Assembly (NCBI GenBank): GCA_002478885.1
Contig: DLKC01000018.1
Location: 15,291 to 79,290 of the forward strand
Length of the DNA: 64,000 nt
DNA from: Chitinophagaceae bacterium UBA7600
GTDB lineage: Bacteria > Bacteroidota > Bacteroidia > Chitinophagales > Chitinophagaceae
Direction: 5' to 3'
The notes beneath the pieces are model-generated. The model had not been told where the DNA came from. It did not search any database and saw nothing but the letters and a program-made list of their open reading frames with translations. Made by a program: the position numbers and the translations under genes. This document shows, one piece after another, positions 55,057 to 63,638 of the stretch; the stretch's first letter is position 1; the number at the start of each line of letters is the position of its first letter.

Positions 55057-55878
55057 TTAACCAATATCTACATGCTTCGATTTCAGGGGACTGCCATAAA
55101 AAACAGCCGCATGGCTATCAAAATCTTCCGCTGAGTCCGTGGTATAAAATGCCAGCTTGCCATCCCTCGCGATCTGCTCATTGATCTCCTGGTGGCGGTG
55201 AAGATAATCGGCAAGGCTGTTGGCAACAATATCGCCCTGTGTAAGCACTTTTATATCTACAGGGGTGTATTCAGTGATCTTTTTAAGTAACAATGGATAG
55301 TGCGTGCAGGCGAGCAGTATAGTGTCAATAAGGGGGTCTTTCTTTAAAAGCTGGTGTATATGCTTCTTGATAAAGAAATCGGCGCCGTGCGACTCGTATT
55401 CGTTGTTCTCCACAAGTGGCACCCACATGGGGCAGGGCTCCTGTATTACTTCAACATCGGGAAAGAACTTTTGTATTTCTATTACATAAGATTGCGACTG
55501 AACGGTTCCATTGGTCGCCAGGATACCCACTTTCTTGGATTTGGTGAATTGCCCGACGATCTCCGTGCTGGGCCTGATTACCCCAAGCACTCTTTTATCG
55601 GGGCCGATTCGCTGCAGGTCGTTTTGTTGTATGGTCCGTAACGCCTTGGCCGAAGCCGTATTACAGGCAAGGATTACCAAAGGGCAACCTTGTGCAAAAA
55701 ACCATTCTACGCATTGAAGGGTATAATGATAAACAGTTTCGAAGGAACGGTTGCCATAGGGGGAACGCGAATTGTCGCCAAGGTAGATGTAATTATACTG
55801 CGGCAGCTTGGCTGTTATTGCTCTTAATACAGTCAGCCCCCCGTAACCCGAATCGAAAACACCAATTGCTCCCTGCAT
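55057..55878 (-). CDS. murI: Glutamate racemase
   Basis: The 273-residue cofactor-free racemase makes D-glutamate for peptidoglycan. The substrate and catalytic regions are visible: IGVFDSGYGGLTVLRAI, GDNSRSPYG, the first catalytic Cys in LVILACNTASAKAL, GTVQSQSYV, and the second Cys in TILLACTHYPLLLKKI. Length is typical. It converges on the acyltransferase gene. The next minus-strand gene upstream is 46 bases away, so co-transcription is possible. Confidence 0.96.
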   Translation of the reverse strand: MQGAIGVFDSGYGGLTVLRAITAKLPQYNYIYLGDNSRSPYGNRSFETVYHYTLQCVEWFFAQGCPLVILACNTASAKALRTIQQNDLQRIGPDKRVLGVIRPSTEIVGQFTKSKKVGILATNGTVQSQSYVIEIQKFFPDVEVIQEPCPMWVPLVENNEYESHGADFFIKKHIHQLLKKDPLIDTILLACTHYPLLLKKITEYTPVDIKVLTQGDIVANSLADYLHRHQEINEQIARDGKLAFYTTDSAEDFDSHAAVFYGSPLKSKHVDIG

Positions 55879-55924
55879 ATAATCTGGATTGAAACGGCCT
55901 CAACAATAGAATGACGATATGAAT

Positions 55925-56608
55925 TTACTGAAGTTGTTGCTTAAACTCGCTGATATCGGTGATCCCTTGTTTGCGCCATACCTCCTTCCCGTTCCGGTAA
56001 ATGATGAAAGTGGGTAGTGCGGCAACGTTCAGTTCCTTCATTACATCGGTGTTAATACCGCCATCTACCTTTACCAGCTTGAATTTGCCTTTCAGCTCGT
56101 CTTGCAGCGAAGCCAGCACCGGTTCCATTTTCTTACAGGGAGGGCACCATGCTGCACCAAAATCGATAAGCACAGGCAAAGCGCCGGAAGTATAGTCTTT
56201 ATATTCCGCCATGCTTAGCTGCTTAATATCGGGCATACCTTCCACAGGCTTGTTTTCCAGCTTCCAGCCGGTAAAGCCGCCCTTGAGGTTTACCACGGTG
56301 TATCCCTTTTGCGCAAGCCACGAAGCGGCCTTGGCGCTTCTGCCACCTGAGGCACAATAAACAAGAATGGTGTTTGACTTGTCCAGGTACTGGGTCCTGT
56401 CCGCGAACTGCGACTGGTTGAGCCAGTCTGCCTGTAAGGCATTTTTGATATGGCCGTTTTTATATTCATCGGCGGTTCTCACATCAAGCACCTGCACATT
56501 GGCTTTCCCGGTTAATGCCAGGAACTGGTCAGCATTGGCGTCCTGCTGGGCAGATGCGCCACAGGAACATAACAGCCAGCCGATCAAAACAAACACAAGA
56601 TTTTTCAT
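55925..56608 (-). CDS. Lipoprotein with fused rhodanese and thioredoxin domains
   Basis: The 227-residue protein has a lipoprotein signal peptide with lipobox LLCSC (Cys16), a rhodanese domain (about 25-125; VLDVRTADEYKNGHIKNALQ and active-site Cys in VYCASGGRSAKAASWL), and a C-terminal thioredoxin domain (about 130-226) with the redox motif WCPPC in FGAAWCPPCKKMEP and cis-Pro in AALPTFIIYRNG. It is likely a membrane-tethered periplasmic protein handling sulfane sulfur or protein disulfides. Such fusions are known in Bacteroidota; the partner and substrate are unknown. Confidence 0.92.
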   Translation of the reverse strand: MKNLVFVLIGWLLCSCGASAQQDANADQFLALTGKANVQVLDVRTADEYKNGHIKNALQADWLNQSQFADRTQYLDKSNTILVYCASGGRSAKAASWLAQKGYTVVNLKGGFTGWKLENKPVEGMPDIKQLSMAEYKDYTSGALPVLIDFGAAWCPPCKKMEPVLASLQDELKGKFKLVKVDGGINTDVMKELNVAALPTFIIYRNGKEVWRKQGITDISEFKQQLQ

Positions 56609-56617
56609 ACAACCTGG

Positions 56618-57637
56618 TTAATGATATTGCACAATAAGCCCAAACTTCTGATCGCCGATACCCAGCGCCGATGCGGCCGCGTCACTTATCCGGAAGGTTA
56701 ACCCTTCATTGGCCTTTATGTCATCAATCGGCCAAAGCACCTTGGCGTAAATAATATTCCCCGATGCCGATTTTACTTTTACGACCGAGCCGGTTGGCGC
56801 ATCGTTCATAAGGATATAAAATTTCTTATCATCCCAACCGCTGGCTGTCTTAAAAATACCGGAAGGACCGGCAATCGTCTTTAATTCGCCGGCTGTCTTT
56901 AGCGTACTGAAGTCTTTTGAAAAGAAATTATCGGACCCATCTGCCGCGGCACTGAGTTGTTTGCCCGGCACCTCGTTTTTGGTATCAATATCTATTTCCG
57001 GTGCTGCAACGGCATTGGTTGCCGTTTTCTTGTCAGTTGCAGCTTTCTCTGCTGCGGCAGGGACCACCACAGCTTTTGGACCCGCAGAACCGGCATCTTC
57101 AACAACGGCTTTCTCTGTATTGCCCGGAGCCACTGCTTGCTTTTGCTGCGCTTCTCTTTCCACCTGTGCTTCGGCAATTGCCTTTGCATCAACAGCGAGT
57201 ACTTCGCCAACTTCTATATTGTCTTTTTGAATATTGTTCCAAAGCTTCAGCTTTTCAATGCTTACCCCATACTTCTTACCGATGCTGTACAAGGTTTCCC
57301 CTTTTTTCACGATGTGTATGCCTGCTGTTGCCGGGCTGGTATTGGCCACTGTTTTGGGGGCTGTCTCCGTTACACTTTTTACCGGGGCGGCCGCTGTTGT
57401 ATTGGGTACTGACTTACCTGCCTGTGGTATTTTTATTTTCTGCCCGATCATCAGTTTGCTGTCGGCATGCATGCCATTTAAACGCATGATATCACCCACC
57501 GTGGTACTGTATTTTTTGGCAAGCCCGCTAAGGGTTTCGCCTTTGGCGATAGTATGGTTGCTGTAAGCCACCTCTTGTGCCATTGCCTGCAGGCTAAGCA
57601 TAGCGGAAATAAAAAACAACAGGATGATTCTTTTCAT
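56618..57637 (-). CDS. Secreted LysM-domain protein with C-terminal RlpA-like region
   Basis: The 339-residue protein (ATG 57637) has a signal peptide (IILLFFISAMLSLQAMAQ) and two LysM domains (about 25-72, HTIAKGETLSGLAKKYSTTVGDIMRLNG; about 108-155, HIVKKGETLYSIGKKYGVSIEKLKLWN), which bind peptidoglycan glycan chains. A low-complexity Ala/Lys/Thr linker follows, and the last ~85 residues (NDAPTGSVVKVKSASGNIIYAKVLWPI...LTFRISDAAASALGI) look like a degraded double-psi beta-barrel as in RlpA. No catalytic set is confirmed. The upstream gene is a methyltransferase, 27 bases away. Confidence 0.88.
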   Translation of the reverse strand: MKRIILLFFISAMLSLQAMAQEVAYSNHTIAKGETLSGLAKKYSTTVGDIMRLNGMHADSKLMIGQKIKIPQAGKSVPNTTAAAPVKSVTETAPKTVANTSPATAGIHIVKKGETLYSIGKKYGVSIEKLKLWNNIQKDNIEVGEVLAVDAKAIAEAQVEREAQQKQAVAPGNTEKAVVEDAGSAGPKAVVVPAAAEKAATDKKTATNAVAAPEIDIDTKNEVPGKQLSAAADGSDNFFSKDFSTLKTAGELKTIAGPSGIFKTASGWDDKKFYILMNDAPTGSVVKVKSASGNIIYAKVLWPIDDIKANEGLTFRISDAAASALGIGDQKFGLIVQYH

Positions 57638-57664
57638 GAATGGCTTTTTTGGTGACACGTAAAA

Positions 57665-59035
57665 TTAATCTTTTAAGATTCTCCACTCGGTGGGATAGTA
57701 ATTATTAACACGGTTGTGTAAAACTTTTACCCACCCGATATTTATCCCCTTATGCTTTACCAAAGCCCACCCCGTAGTGGTGGTTTCAAACTCGAAGTCT
57801 TTTTTCTGAAGGTATTTTACTGCCGCTTCTTTTGCCAGCTCTATAAACGGGATTGCCCGGCTTGCCAGGAAGCTTAAAGCCAGTTCGTGATGGGGTACAA
57901 AAGATTTGCCTTTTGCTGCACCAATGCTAACCCCGGCCTTTCGCAGGTACAGCTTTTTCTGAAGCAACGCGATATCCTGTTGCCACGCTTTCGGAACGGC
58001 AATAACCTGTCCGGCCTGGTTAAAAAAGAAATAGTCTTCTTTTGCATTTATCCATTCGTCAAGTAGCGCTGTTTCACTATTGGATGCCGCTGCCAACGCA
58101 GGCAATCGCAGCGCCCTGGTTGGCTGCTCCTGCTTGCGAAACGCACTGATAAAAAAACCTTCCCCCTTTACTTTGCCGGGAAAGAACCGGTATCCGTAAA
58201 TATCATTCCTGCTGCAGGTTTCCACGATGCCCCATTCCGCCTGCAGCGGGAGTCTTATGGCTGAAGCATCACAGTTATCACAGATCCAGCTGGCAATCTC
58301 CTCATCTTCTTCCACGGAATACGAACAGGTTGAGTAAATGAGCAGTCCGCCCGGCTTCAATGCAGCATATACATCGGCGATGATTCTTTGCTGGCGCTTG
58401 CTGCAAAGCAGCACATTTGCTTCGCTCCACTCATCAATGGCGGCGGCATCTTTTCTAAACAGGCCGCTGCCACTGCAGGGGGCATCAACAACAATCACAT
58501 CAAAGAAATGCTCCAGTTGAGCAAACTGCTGCGGATCATTATTGGTGACCACCACATTGGCACTTCCCCATTTGCTTACATTTTCCACGAGTATCTGCGA
58601 CCTTGATCTTATCACATCATTTGATACGACCAATCCTTCGCTGAAAAAAGAGGCAAGTAAGGTAGTCTTTCCCCCCGGTGCCGCACAAAGATCAAGCACA
58701 CGCAAAGACTTATTCAATGGATCCACACCGTGCTCCAGCGCATGCCATAAGAACATGCTGCTGGCTTCCTGTACATAATAAGCCCCTCCATGCAATAAAG
58801 GGTCAAAAGTGAAGGCGGGACGTTCTTTTAAATACCTGCCGTGCACACACCACGGAACATTGGCCTCAATATTTTCTGTGAAGGAAAGCTGCGGGTCGCT
58901 CACCGGTTTGCCGGGGTTGATTCTTACCGAGGTTACGCGGTCGCCCGACGCATGCACCGCTTCAAAAGATGCTTTGTCAAAACCTTCCACAGGTTCAAGT
59001 GCCTGCAACAAAGAGAGGGGTAAATGATGGCTCAC
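57665..59035 (-). CDS. rRNA (cytosine-C5) methyltransferase, RsmF/RsmB family
   Basis: The 456-residue SAM-dependent enzyme has VLDLCAAPGGKTTLLASFF (SAM site), VVVDAPCSGSGLFRKD with one catalytic-region Cys and LLIYSTCSYSVEEDEEIASW with the second, as in RNA m5C methyltransferases. A C-terminal PUA-like region (TTTGWALVKHKGINIGWVK) fits the RsmF type. No ATG exists at the start; GTG at 59035 (VSHHLPLSLLQALEP) is preferred, though the frame is open to 59149. The modified base is not decided by the sequence. Confidence 0.88.
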   Translation of the reverse strand: MSHHLPLSLLQALEPVEGFDKASFEAVHASGDRVTSVRINPGKPVSDPQLSFTENIEANVPWCVHGRYLKERPAFTFDPLLHGGAYYVQEASSMFLWHALEHGVDPLNKSLRVLDLCAAPGGKTTLLASFFSEGLVVSNDVIRSRSQILVENVSKWGSANVVVTNNDPQQFAQLEHFFDVIVVDAPCSGSGLFRKDAAAIDEWSEANVLLCSKRQQRIIADVYAALKPGGLLIYSTCSYSVEEDEEIASWICDNCDASAIRLPLQAEWGIVETCSRNDIYGYRFFPGKVKGEGFFISAFRKQEQPTRALRLPALAAASNSETALLDEWINAKEDYFFFNQAGQVIAVPKAWQQDIALLQKKLYLRKAGVSIGAAKGKSFVPHHELALSFLASRAIPFIELAKEAAVKYLQKKDFEFETTTTGWALVKHKGINIGWVKVLHNRVNNYYPTEWRILKD

Positions 59036-59117
59036 AGAAGTGTGATTTATAACAAAAGTATCAGAATGCCGGCAAGTAAAATTATTTGGTTTGCGGCTGC
59101 GGAAAAGCTGGCATCGC

Positions 59118-59155
59118 CGCTTGCGCGACAGTGCCGGCTTACCTGGCATCGCACA
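59118..59155 (+). repeat. Dispersed repeat family 2, copy 3
   Basis: CGCTTGCGCGACAGTGCC and then GGCTTACCTGGCATCGCACA, nearly the same as copy 1 at 16141-16180. It lies between carA and the methyltransferase gene. The ATAGGCAA that follows at 59251-59260 also has a match downstream of copy 1. Confidence 0.65.
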
Positions 59156-59265
59156 CCGGTACAGTTAGTCCGCGGGCCGGCAAATGAGAAAAGCCCGGGC
59201 CATCTCCGCCACCATTAACGCTTCGGCACGCTACGCCTCCCCGCGTGCCCAATAGGCAAACTGCA

Positions 59266-59285
59266 GTACAAGGGAGTGACACAAC
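59266..59285 (+). repeat. Dispersed repeat family 1, copy l (GTGACACAA variant)
   Basis: GTACAAGGGAGTGACACAAC, a clean copy of the second subtype, sitting 36 bases downstream of the carA stop and in the same spacer as family-2 copy 3. Confidence 0.8.
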
Positions 59286-59320
59286 CCGTGCTGAATAGCC
59301 TTACTGCAGCCGGCTATAAA

Positions 59321-60421
59321 CTAATTTGCTTTGATCATGCTGATAAAATCGTCGAAGAGATAGCGGCTGTCGTGCGGGCCCGGTGTACTCTCGGGATGGT
59401 ACTGCACACTGAATGCCGGCTTGCCTTTTACACGGATCCCTTCAATGCTGTCATCGTTCAGGTTCACATGTGTTATTTCTATATCGGGATGGTTACGCAC
59501 TGCTTCGGGATCAACGCCAAAACCGTGGTTCTGCGTGGTAATCTCGCAAAGCCCCGTAATAACATTCTTAACCGGGTGATTCAACCCCCTGTGGCCATGG
59601 TGCATTTTAAAAGTGGGGATATCGTTGGCCAAAGCCAGCAACTGGTGACCAAGGCAGATGCCAAAAACAGGTTTATTTTCTTTTAATAGCTCCTTCAGCG
59701 TACTTACCGCGTAAGGCATTGCGGCTGGATCGCCCGGTCCATTCGAGATAAAATAGCCGTTGGCGTTGAACGCTTTCAGCGCTTCAACCGAAGTCTTCGC
59801 CGGGTGCACTTTCACAAAAGCGCCACGCTCAACCATGCAGGTTACAATATTGCGTTTGATGCCAAAGTCAAGTACGGCAATCCTGATATCGGAACCGGGG
59901 TCGCCGATTTCATAGGCTTCTTCCGTGCTAACCACACTGGCCAGCTCAAGGCCATCCATGTCGGGCACGGCTGCCAGTTGCGCTTTTAATGCTGCTATAT
60001 CGCTTGTTTCAGAAGAGATGATACAGTTCATCGCACCCTTTGTACGGATGTGCGCAACCAATGCCCTGGTGTCTATGCCTTCGATGGAAACAATATTATT
60101 GGCTTTCAAATAGGCATCAAGGCTGTCGGTAGCCTGGTAGCGGGAGAACTTTTCTTCAAGGTTGCGCCCGATCAGCCCGCGGATCTTTACCGTTTTACTC
60201 TCGGTGTCACTTTCCTTTACACCGTAATTACCAATATGCACGTTGTTCATGATCAGTATCTGTCCATAGTAACTCGGATCGGTAAATACTTCCTGGTACC
60301 CTGTCATGCCCGTATTAAAACATATTTCACCGGTGGTGGTTCCGATCGTTCCAAATGCCTGGCCATGGAAAACGTTTCCATCGGCAAGGACAAGCACTGC
60401 AGGTATTGTTGAATTAGGCAT
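59321..60421 (-). CDS. carA: Carbamoyl-phosphate synthase small subunit
   Basis: The 366-residue subunit has a small N-terminal domain (TGEICFNTGMTGYQEVFTDPSYYGQILIMNNVHIGNYGV) and a class I glutaminase domain with the nucleophile in PVFGICLGHQLLALA and the His/Glu in QYHPESTPGPHDS. It releases ammonia from glutamine for carbamoyl phosphate used in arginine and pyrimidine synthesis. The large subunit is not in the window. It lies downstream of the rplQ terminator, so it probably has its own promoter. Confidence 0.97.
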   Translation of the reverse strand: MPNSTIPAVLVLADGNVFHGQAFGTIGTTTGEICFNTGMTGYQEVFTDPSYYGQILIMNNVHIGNYGVKESDTESKTVKIRGLIGRNLEEKFSRYQATDSLDAYLKANNIVSIEGIDTRALVAHIRTKGAMNCIISSETSDIAALKAQLAAVPDMDGLELASVVSTEEAYEIGDPGSDIRIAVLDFGIKRNIVTCMVERGAFVKVHPAKTSVEALKAFNANGYFISNGPGDPAAMPYAVSTLKELLKENKPVFGICLGHQLLALANDIPTFKMHHGHRGLNHPVKNVITGLCEITTQNHGFGVDPEAVRNHPDIEITHVNLNDDSIEGIRVKGKPAFSVQYHPESTPGPHDSRYLFDDFISMIKAN

Positions 60422-60511
60422 GTATCAATTTTATTTCGGTTGCAAAAAAAAGATATGATTTCGAAATGTGAGCATTAATTTTCTCACATGTAGCCTTTTT
60501 AATTAACGGGC

Positions 60512-60544
60512 ACAAAAAAGGCAAAACCGGTAATCGGTTTTGCC
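60512..60544 (-). terminator. Intrinsic terminator after rplQ
   Basis: GGCAAAACCG (60520-60529) pairs with CGGTTTTGCC (60535-60544), and on the minus strand a T run follows. It lies 25 bases after the rplQ stop and ends the ribosomal-protein transcript before carA. Confidence 0.9.
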
Positions 60545-60568
60545 TCTATAATTTTTAAACCCTCATGT

Positions 60569-61090
60569 TTATTCTGCGGGCTTTTCTTCTGATGTAGCTT
60601 CTTCAACAACAGGTGCAGCCGCTTCAGCAACAGGAGCATCAGCTTTTTTAGCGGTAGCCCGTCCACGACGTGTTTTCTTGGCTGGTTCTGTTTTGGAAAC
60701 GCCTTTACCATAGATCTCGTTAAAATCAACAAGTTCTATCATTGCCATCTCAGCATTGTCACCGGGACGAATACCGAGCTTTATGATCCTGGTATAACCA
60801 CCGGGGCGGCTTGCTATTTTAGGGGCAACTACGGTGAACAGTTCTTTCACAGCGGCCTTATCATTCAGGTAACTGAATACAACGCGGTGCTGGTGCATGA
60901 TTTGTTCCTTGTTTTCACCTTTCTTGGTTTTGGTAACCAGTGGCTCAATATAGGTACGCAATGCCTTGGCTTTTGCAAGTGTGGTTACAATACGTTTGTT
61001 TACGATCAGTTGAGCTCCCAGGTTTGAGAGCAACGCTTCCCTGTGTGCTTTTTTACGGCCCAGGTTATTGATTTTGTCTCCGTGACGCAT
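60569..61090 (-). CDS. rplQ: 50S ribosomal protein L17
   Basis: The 173-residue protein has the L17 core (about 1-115; [45 protein letters not shown]), then an Ala/Val/Glu/Pro-rich C-terminal tail ([22 protein letters not shown]) not found in the shorter E. coli protein (about 127). Such acidic tails are common in Bacteroidota L17. It is the last gene of the alpha operon here. Confidence 0.97.
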   Translation of the reverse strand: MRHGDKINNLGRKKAHREALLSNLGAQLIVNKRIVTTLAKAKALRTYIEPLVTKTKKGENKEQIMHQHRVVFSYLNDKAAVKELFTVVAPKIASRPGGYTRIIKLGIRPGDNAEMAMIELVDFNEIYGKGVSKTEPAKKTRRGRATAKKADAPVAEAAAPVVEEATSEEKPAE

Positions 61091-61179
61091 GGCTTTTTGT
61101 TTTTAGATCCTCACACCGTGCCGGGAGTTGTGAGGAGTTGGAAACCATCATAACAGATAGCTCCGGTTATTAATAGTAA

Positions 61180-62181
61180 TTATCTGTCTAAATCATCAAG
61201 GCCCAGTTTCCCGAGGTCCATTCCAAAATGAAGGCCTCTTTCAGCCAACACCTGCTCGATTTCGCTGAGTGATTTCTGGCCAAAATTTCTGAATTTCATC
61301 AGGTCTTCCTGCTCGTATTGCACAAGCTCGCTGAGTGAGTTGATCTTGGCAGCTTTCAGGCAGTTGAAGGCACGCACGGAAAGATCGAGATCTTCCAGTG
61401 GCGTTTTCAGGATCTTGCGTAATTGAAGTACCTGCTCATCAACCACATCTTCTTTCTTATCTTCTTTACTGTCGAAAGTAATGTTCTCGTCAGTGATGAT
61501 CATCAGGTGCTGTATCAATATGCGGGAAGCCTGCTTAACAGCCTCTTCGGGATGAATAGTCCCGTCAGTAGCAACATCAAGTATCAGCTTTTCATAATCG
61601 GTTCTCTGCTCTACACGATAGTTTTCAATCGCGTACTTCACCATCTTGATAGGGGTGTGAATCGAGTCAATTGGAATATAACCAAATGGAGATTCCTTCA
61701 ATTTGTTCTCTTCAGATGGAACATAACCACGGCCTCTGGCAATAGTTAATTCAACATCAAGCCTCGCTGAAGTATCAAGTGTGCAAATGGTGAGTTCAGG
61801 ATTCATTACCTCAAAACTTTGAGTTCCTTCGCCAATCATCGCAGCTGTAAATTCAGTTTTGTTCTTAATGCTCAGCAAAACCTTTTCGCTGAAAACATCA
61901 TGATCAACCCTCTTCCTGAAACGAACCTGCTTCAGGTTAAGAATGATTTCAGTTACATCCTCGGTTGCACCTTTGATAGTTGCAAACTCGTGATCAACGC
62001 CTTCGATCTTAATGCCGGTAATTGCATAACCTTCAAGGCTATTCAATAAAACACGACGAAGTGCATTGCCAATGGTTAAGCCGTAACCCGGCTCCAAAGG
62101 ACGAAATTCAAACTGGCCTTCAAAATCAGTTGCTTTCTGTAAAACGATCTTGTCGGGCTTTTGAAAGTTTAATATGGCCAT
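61180..62181 (-). CDS. rpoA: RNA polymerase alpha subunit
   Basis: The 333-residue subunit has the N-terminal dimer and assembly domain (FEFRPLEPGYGLTIGNALRRVLLNSLEGYAITGIKIEGVDHEF) and the C-terminal domain with DLDLSVRAFNCLKAAKINSLSELVQYEQEDLMKFRNFGQKSLSEIEQVLAERGL, which contacts promoter DNA and activators. Full length; start ATG 62181. A dispersed repeat copy lies in the spacer to rpsD. Confidence 0.98.
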   Translation of the reverse strand: MAILNFQKPDKIVLQKATDFEGQFEFRPLEPGYGLTIGNALRRVLLNSLEGYAITGIKIEGVDHEFATIKGATEDVTEIILNLKQVRFRKRVDHDVFSEKVLLSIKNKTEFTAAMIGEGTQSFEVMNPELTICTLDTSARLDVELTIARGRGYVPSEENKLKESPFGYIPIDSIHTPIKMVKYAIENYRVEQRTDYEKLILDVATDGTIHPEEAVKQASRILIQHLMIITDENITFDSKEDKKEDVVDEQVLQLRKILKTPLEDLDLSVRAFNCLKAAKINSLSELVQYEQEDLMKFRNFGQKSLSEIEQVLAERGLHFGMDLGKLGLDDLDR

Positions 62182-62277
62182 ATTAAAACTTGGTTTTTTA
62201 TTGTTTGCCCCAACCCTGCATGTAACAGGACCAGGAATTTTAAGTTACCAAACTGTATTACTGCTATTAAGCTTTTC

Positions 62278-62296
62278 TTGCGTCGCACCCTTGTAC
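62278..62296 (-). repeat. Dispersed repeat family 1, copy m (inside the ribosomal protein operon)
   Basis: TTGCGTCGCACCCTTGTAC, preceded by AAGCTTTTC, matching the layout of copies d and f in reverse. It is in the 136-base spacer between rpsD and rpoA and would be part of the operon's transcript. Confidence 0.85.
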
Positions 62297-62317
62297 GTCC
62301 GCCAAAAAAATCAGCTG

Positions 62318-62923
62318 TTACTTGGAGTACAATTCCACGATCAGTTGCTCCTTGATATTCTCAGGAACACTTTCCCTTTCAGGATAGGTAATAAAAGTAC
62401 CCTTGTTCTCCGTTGTATTCCAGTCAAGCCATGCAAATTTTGGATTCTTTCCGCGAATACCGCTGGTGATTGAACTGTTAGCGCCGGTCTTTTCTTTCAG
62501 GCCAACAATATCACCCGGCTTTAGCTGGAAAGATGGAATATTTACAACTTCACCATTTACAGTAATATGTTTGTGTGCAACCAACTGGCGCGCACCTGGG
62601 CGTGACGGAGCAATACCTAAACGGTATACAGTGTTGTCCAGTCTTGCTTCCAGTAATTTAATAAGGTTCTCACCGGTAACACCTTTTATACGTGCAGCTT
62701 CTTCAAAAGTGTTGCGGAACTGGCGCTCCAACACACCGTAAGTGTATTTAGCCTTTTGCTTTTCCTTTAACTGTAAAGCATATTCGCCTAAAGTCTTGCG
62801 CTTCTTAGCTGCGCCATGCTGACCGGGAGGATTGCTGTTCTTGTCTAACCACTTTCCGTTTCCAAGAATAGGCTCGCCAAATTTGCGGCTGATCTTGGTT
62901 TTTGGACCAATGTAACGTGCCAT
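62318..62923 (-). CDS. rpsD: 30S ribosomal protein S4
   Basis: The 201-residue protein has [61 protein letters not shown], and the S4 RNA-binding domain ([38 protein letters not shown]). It nucleates 16S rRNA assembly and can act as a translational repressor of the alpha operon in other bacteria. Confidence 0.98.
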   Translation of the reverse strand: MARYIGPKTKISRKFGEPILGNGKWLDKNSNPPGQHGAAKKRKTLGEYALQLKEKQKAKYTYGVLERQFRNTFEEAARIKGVTGENLIKLLEARLDNTVYRLGIAPSRPGARQLVAHKHITVNGEVVNIPSFQLKPGDIVGLKEKTGANSSITSGIRGKNPKFAWLDWNTTENKGTFITYPERESVPENIKEQLIVELYSK

Positions 62924-63070
62924 AATTTATATTATTTGATTTTTTTGTGTCGGTATGCAATCAGTAAAAATCTAAAATGAATCGCATACCCGGTTTATAA
63001 AAATTTTGAGGCTCCGCGATTGAACGACTTTCGGATTTATAAATCCTTAAATCAGCAACCAGGAATCCTG

Positions 63071-63481
63071 CTATACTCTTCTCTTCTTTGGAGGGCGGCA
63101 GCCATTATGCGGCAGAGGCGTAACGTCTTTAATCATTGACACTTCTATTCCGTTCTGGGCCAATCCGCGGATAGCACTTTCACGGCCTGCACCAGGACCC
63201 TTTACAAAAACATCTACCCTTTTCAAACCTGCTTCAGTTGCAACCTTTGCAGCGTCTGCTGCAGCCATCTGGGCAGCATATGGTGTGTTTTTCTTAGAAC
63301 CTTTAAAACCCATTTTACCGGCTGAAGACCAGCTGATAACTTGTCCGGTTTTGTTCGTAAGCGCAATAATGATGTTGTTGAAAGTTGCATTGATATGTGC
63401 ATCACCATGCACATCCACTTTTACGATTCTTTTCTTTGCAGCCGCTTTCGCGCTGTTCTGAGCTTTTGCTGTTTTAGCCAT
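63071..63481 (-). CDS. rpsK: 30S ribosomal protein S11
   Basis: The 136-residue protein (ATG 63481, [18 protein letters not shown]) has [97 protein letters not shown], the full S11 fold. The open frame upstream to 63553 is not part of the protein. It lies between rpsM and rpsD as in other Bacteroidota. Confidence 0.98.
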   Translation of the reverse strand: MAKTAKAQNSAKAAAKKRIVKVDVHGDAHINATFNNIIIALTNKTGQVISWSSAGKMGFKGSKKNTPYAAQMAAADAAKVATEAGLKRVDVFVKGPGAGRESAIRGLAQNGIEVSMIKDVTPLPHNGCRPPKKRRV

Positions 63482-63531
63482 TGTAATTTTTTTGAGGTAG
63501 TCTCGCCGTTTAAGGCATGTTAATAAAATAA

Positions 63532-63548
63532 TCCCGACATTGTCAGGA
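63532..63548. other. Stem-loop in the rpsM-rpsK spacer
   Basis: TCC-C-GAC-ATT-GTC-A-GGA forms a short imperfect stem. The spacer 63482-63638 shows no gene. A second stem of the same design lies at 63609-63629. Confidence 0.5.
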
Positions 63549-63608
63549 CACATACCGGTTCTCCATTCTTACAGAATATCCGACACCGGGATGCTGTTAT
63601 AATAAAAG

Positions 63609-63629
63609 TATCCCGTCATAGACAGGATA
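63609..63629. other. Second stem-loop in the rpsM-rpsK spacer
   Basis: TATCC-C-GTC-ATA-GAC-A-GGATA, with the same C/A mismatch position as the stem at 63532-63548. It lies 10 bases after the rpsM stop and could act on message stability or as a protein-binding site. Confidence 0.5.
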
Positions 63630-63638
63630 CAGTTTATT

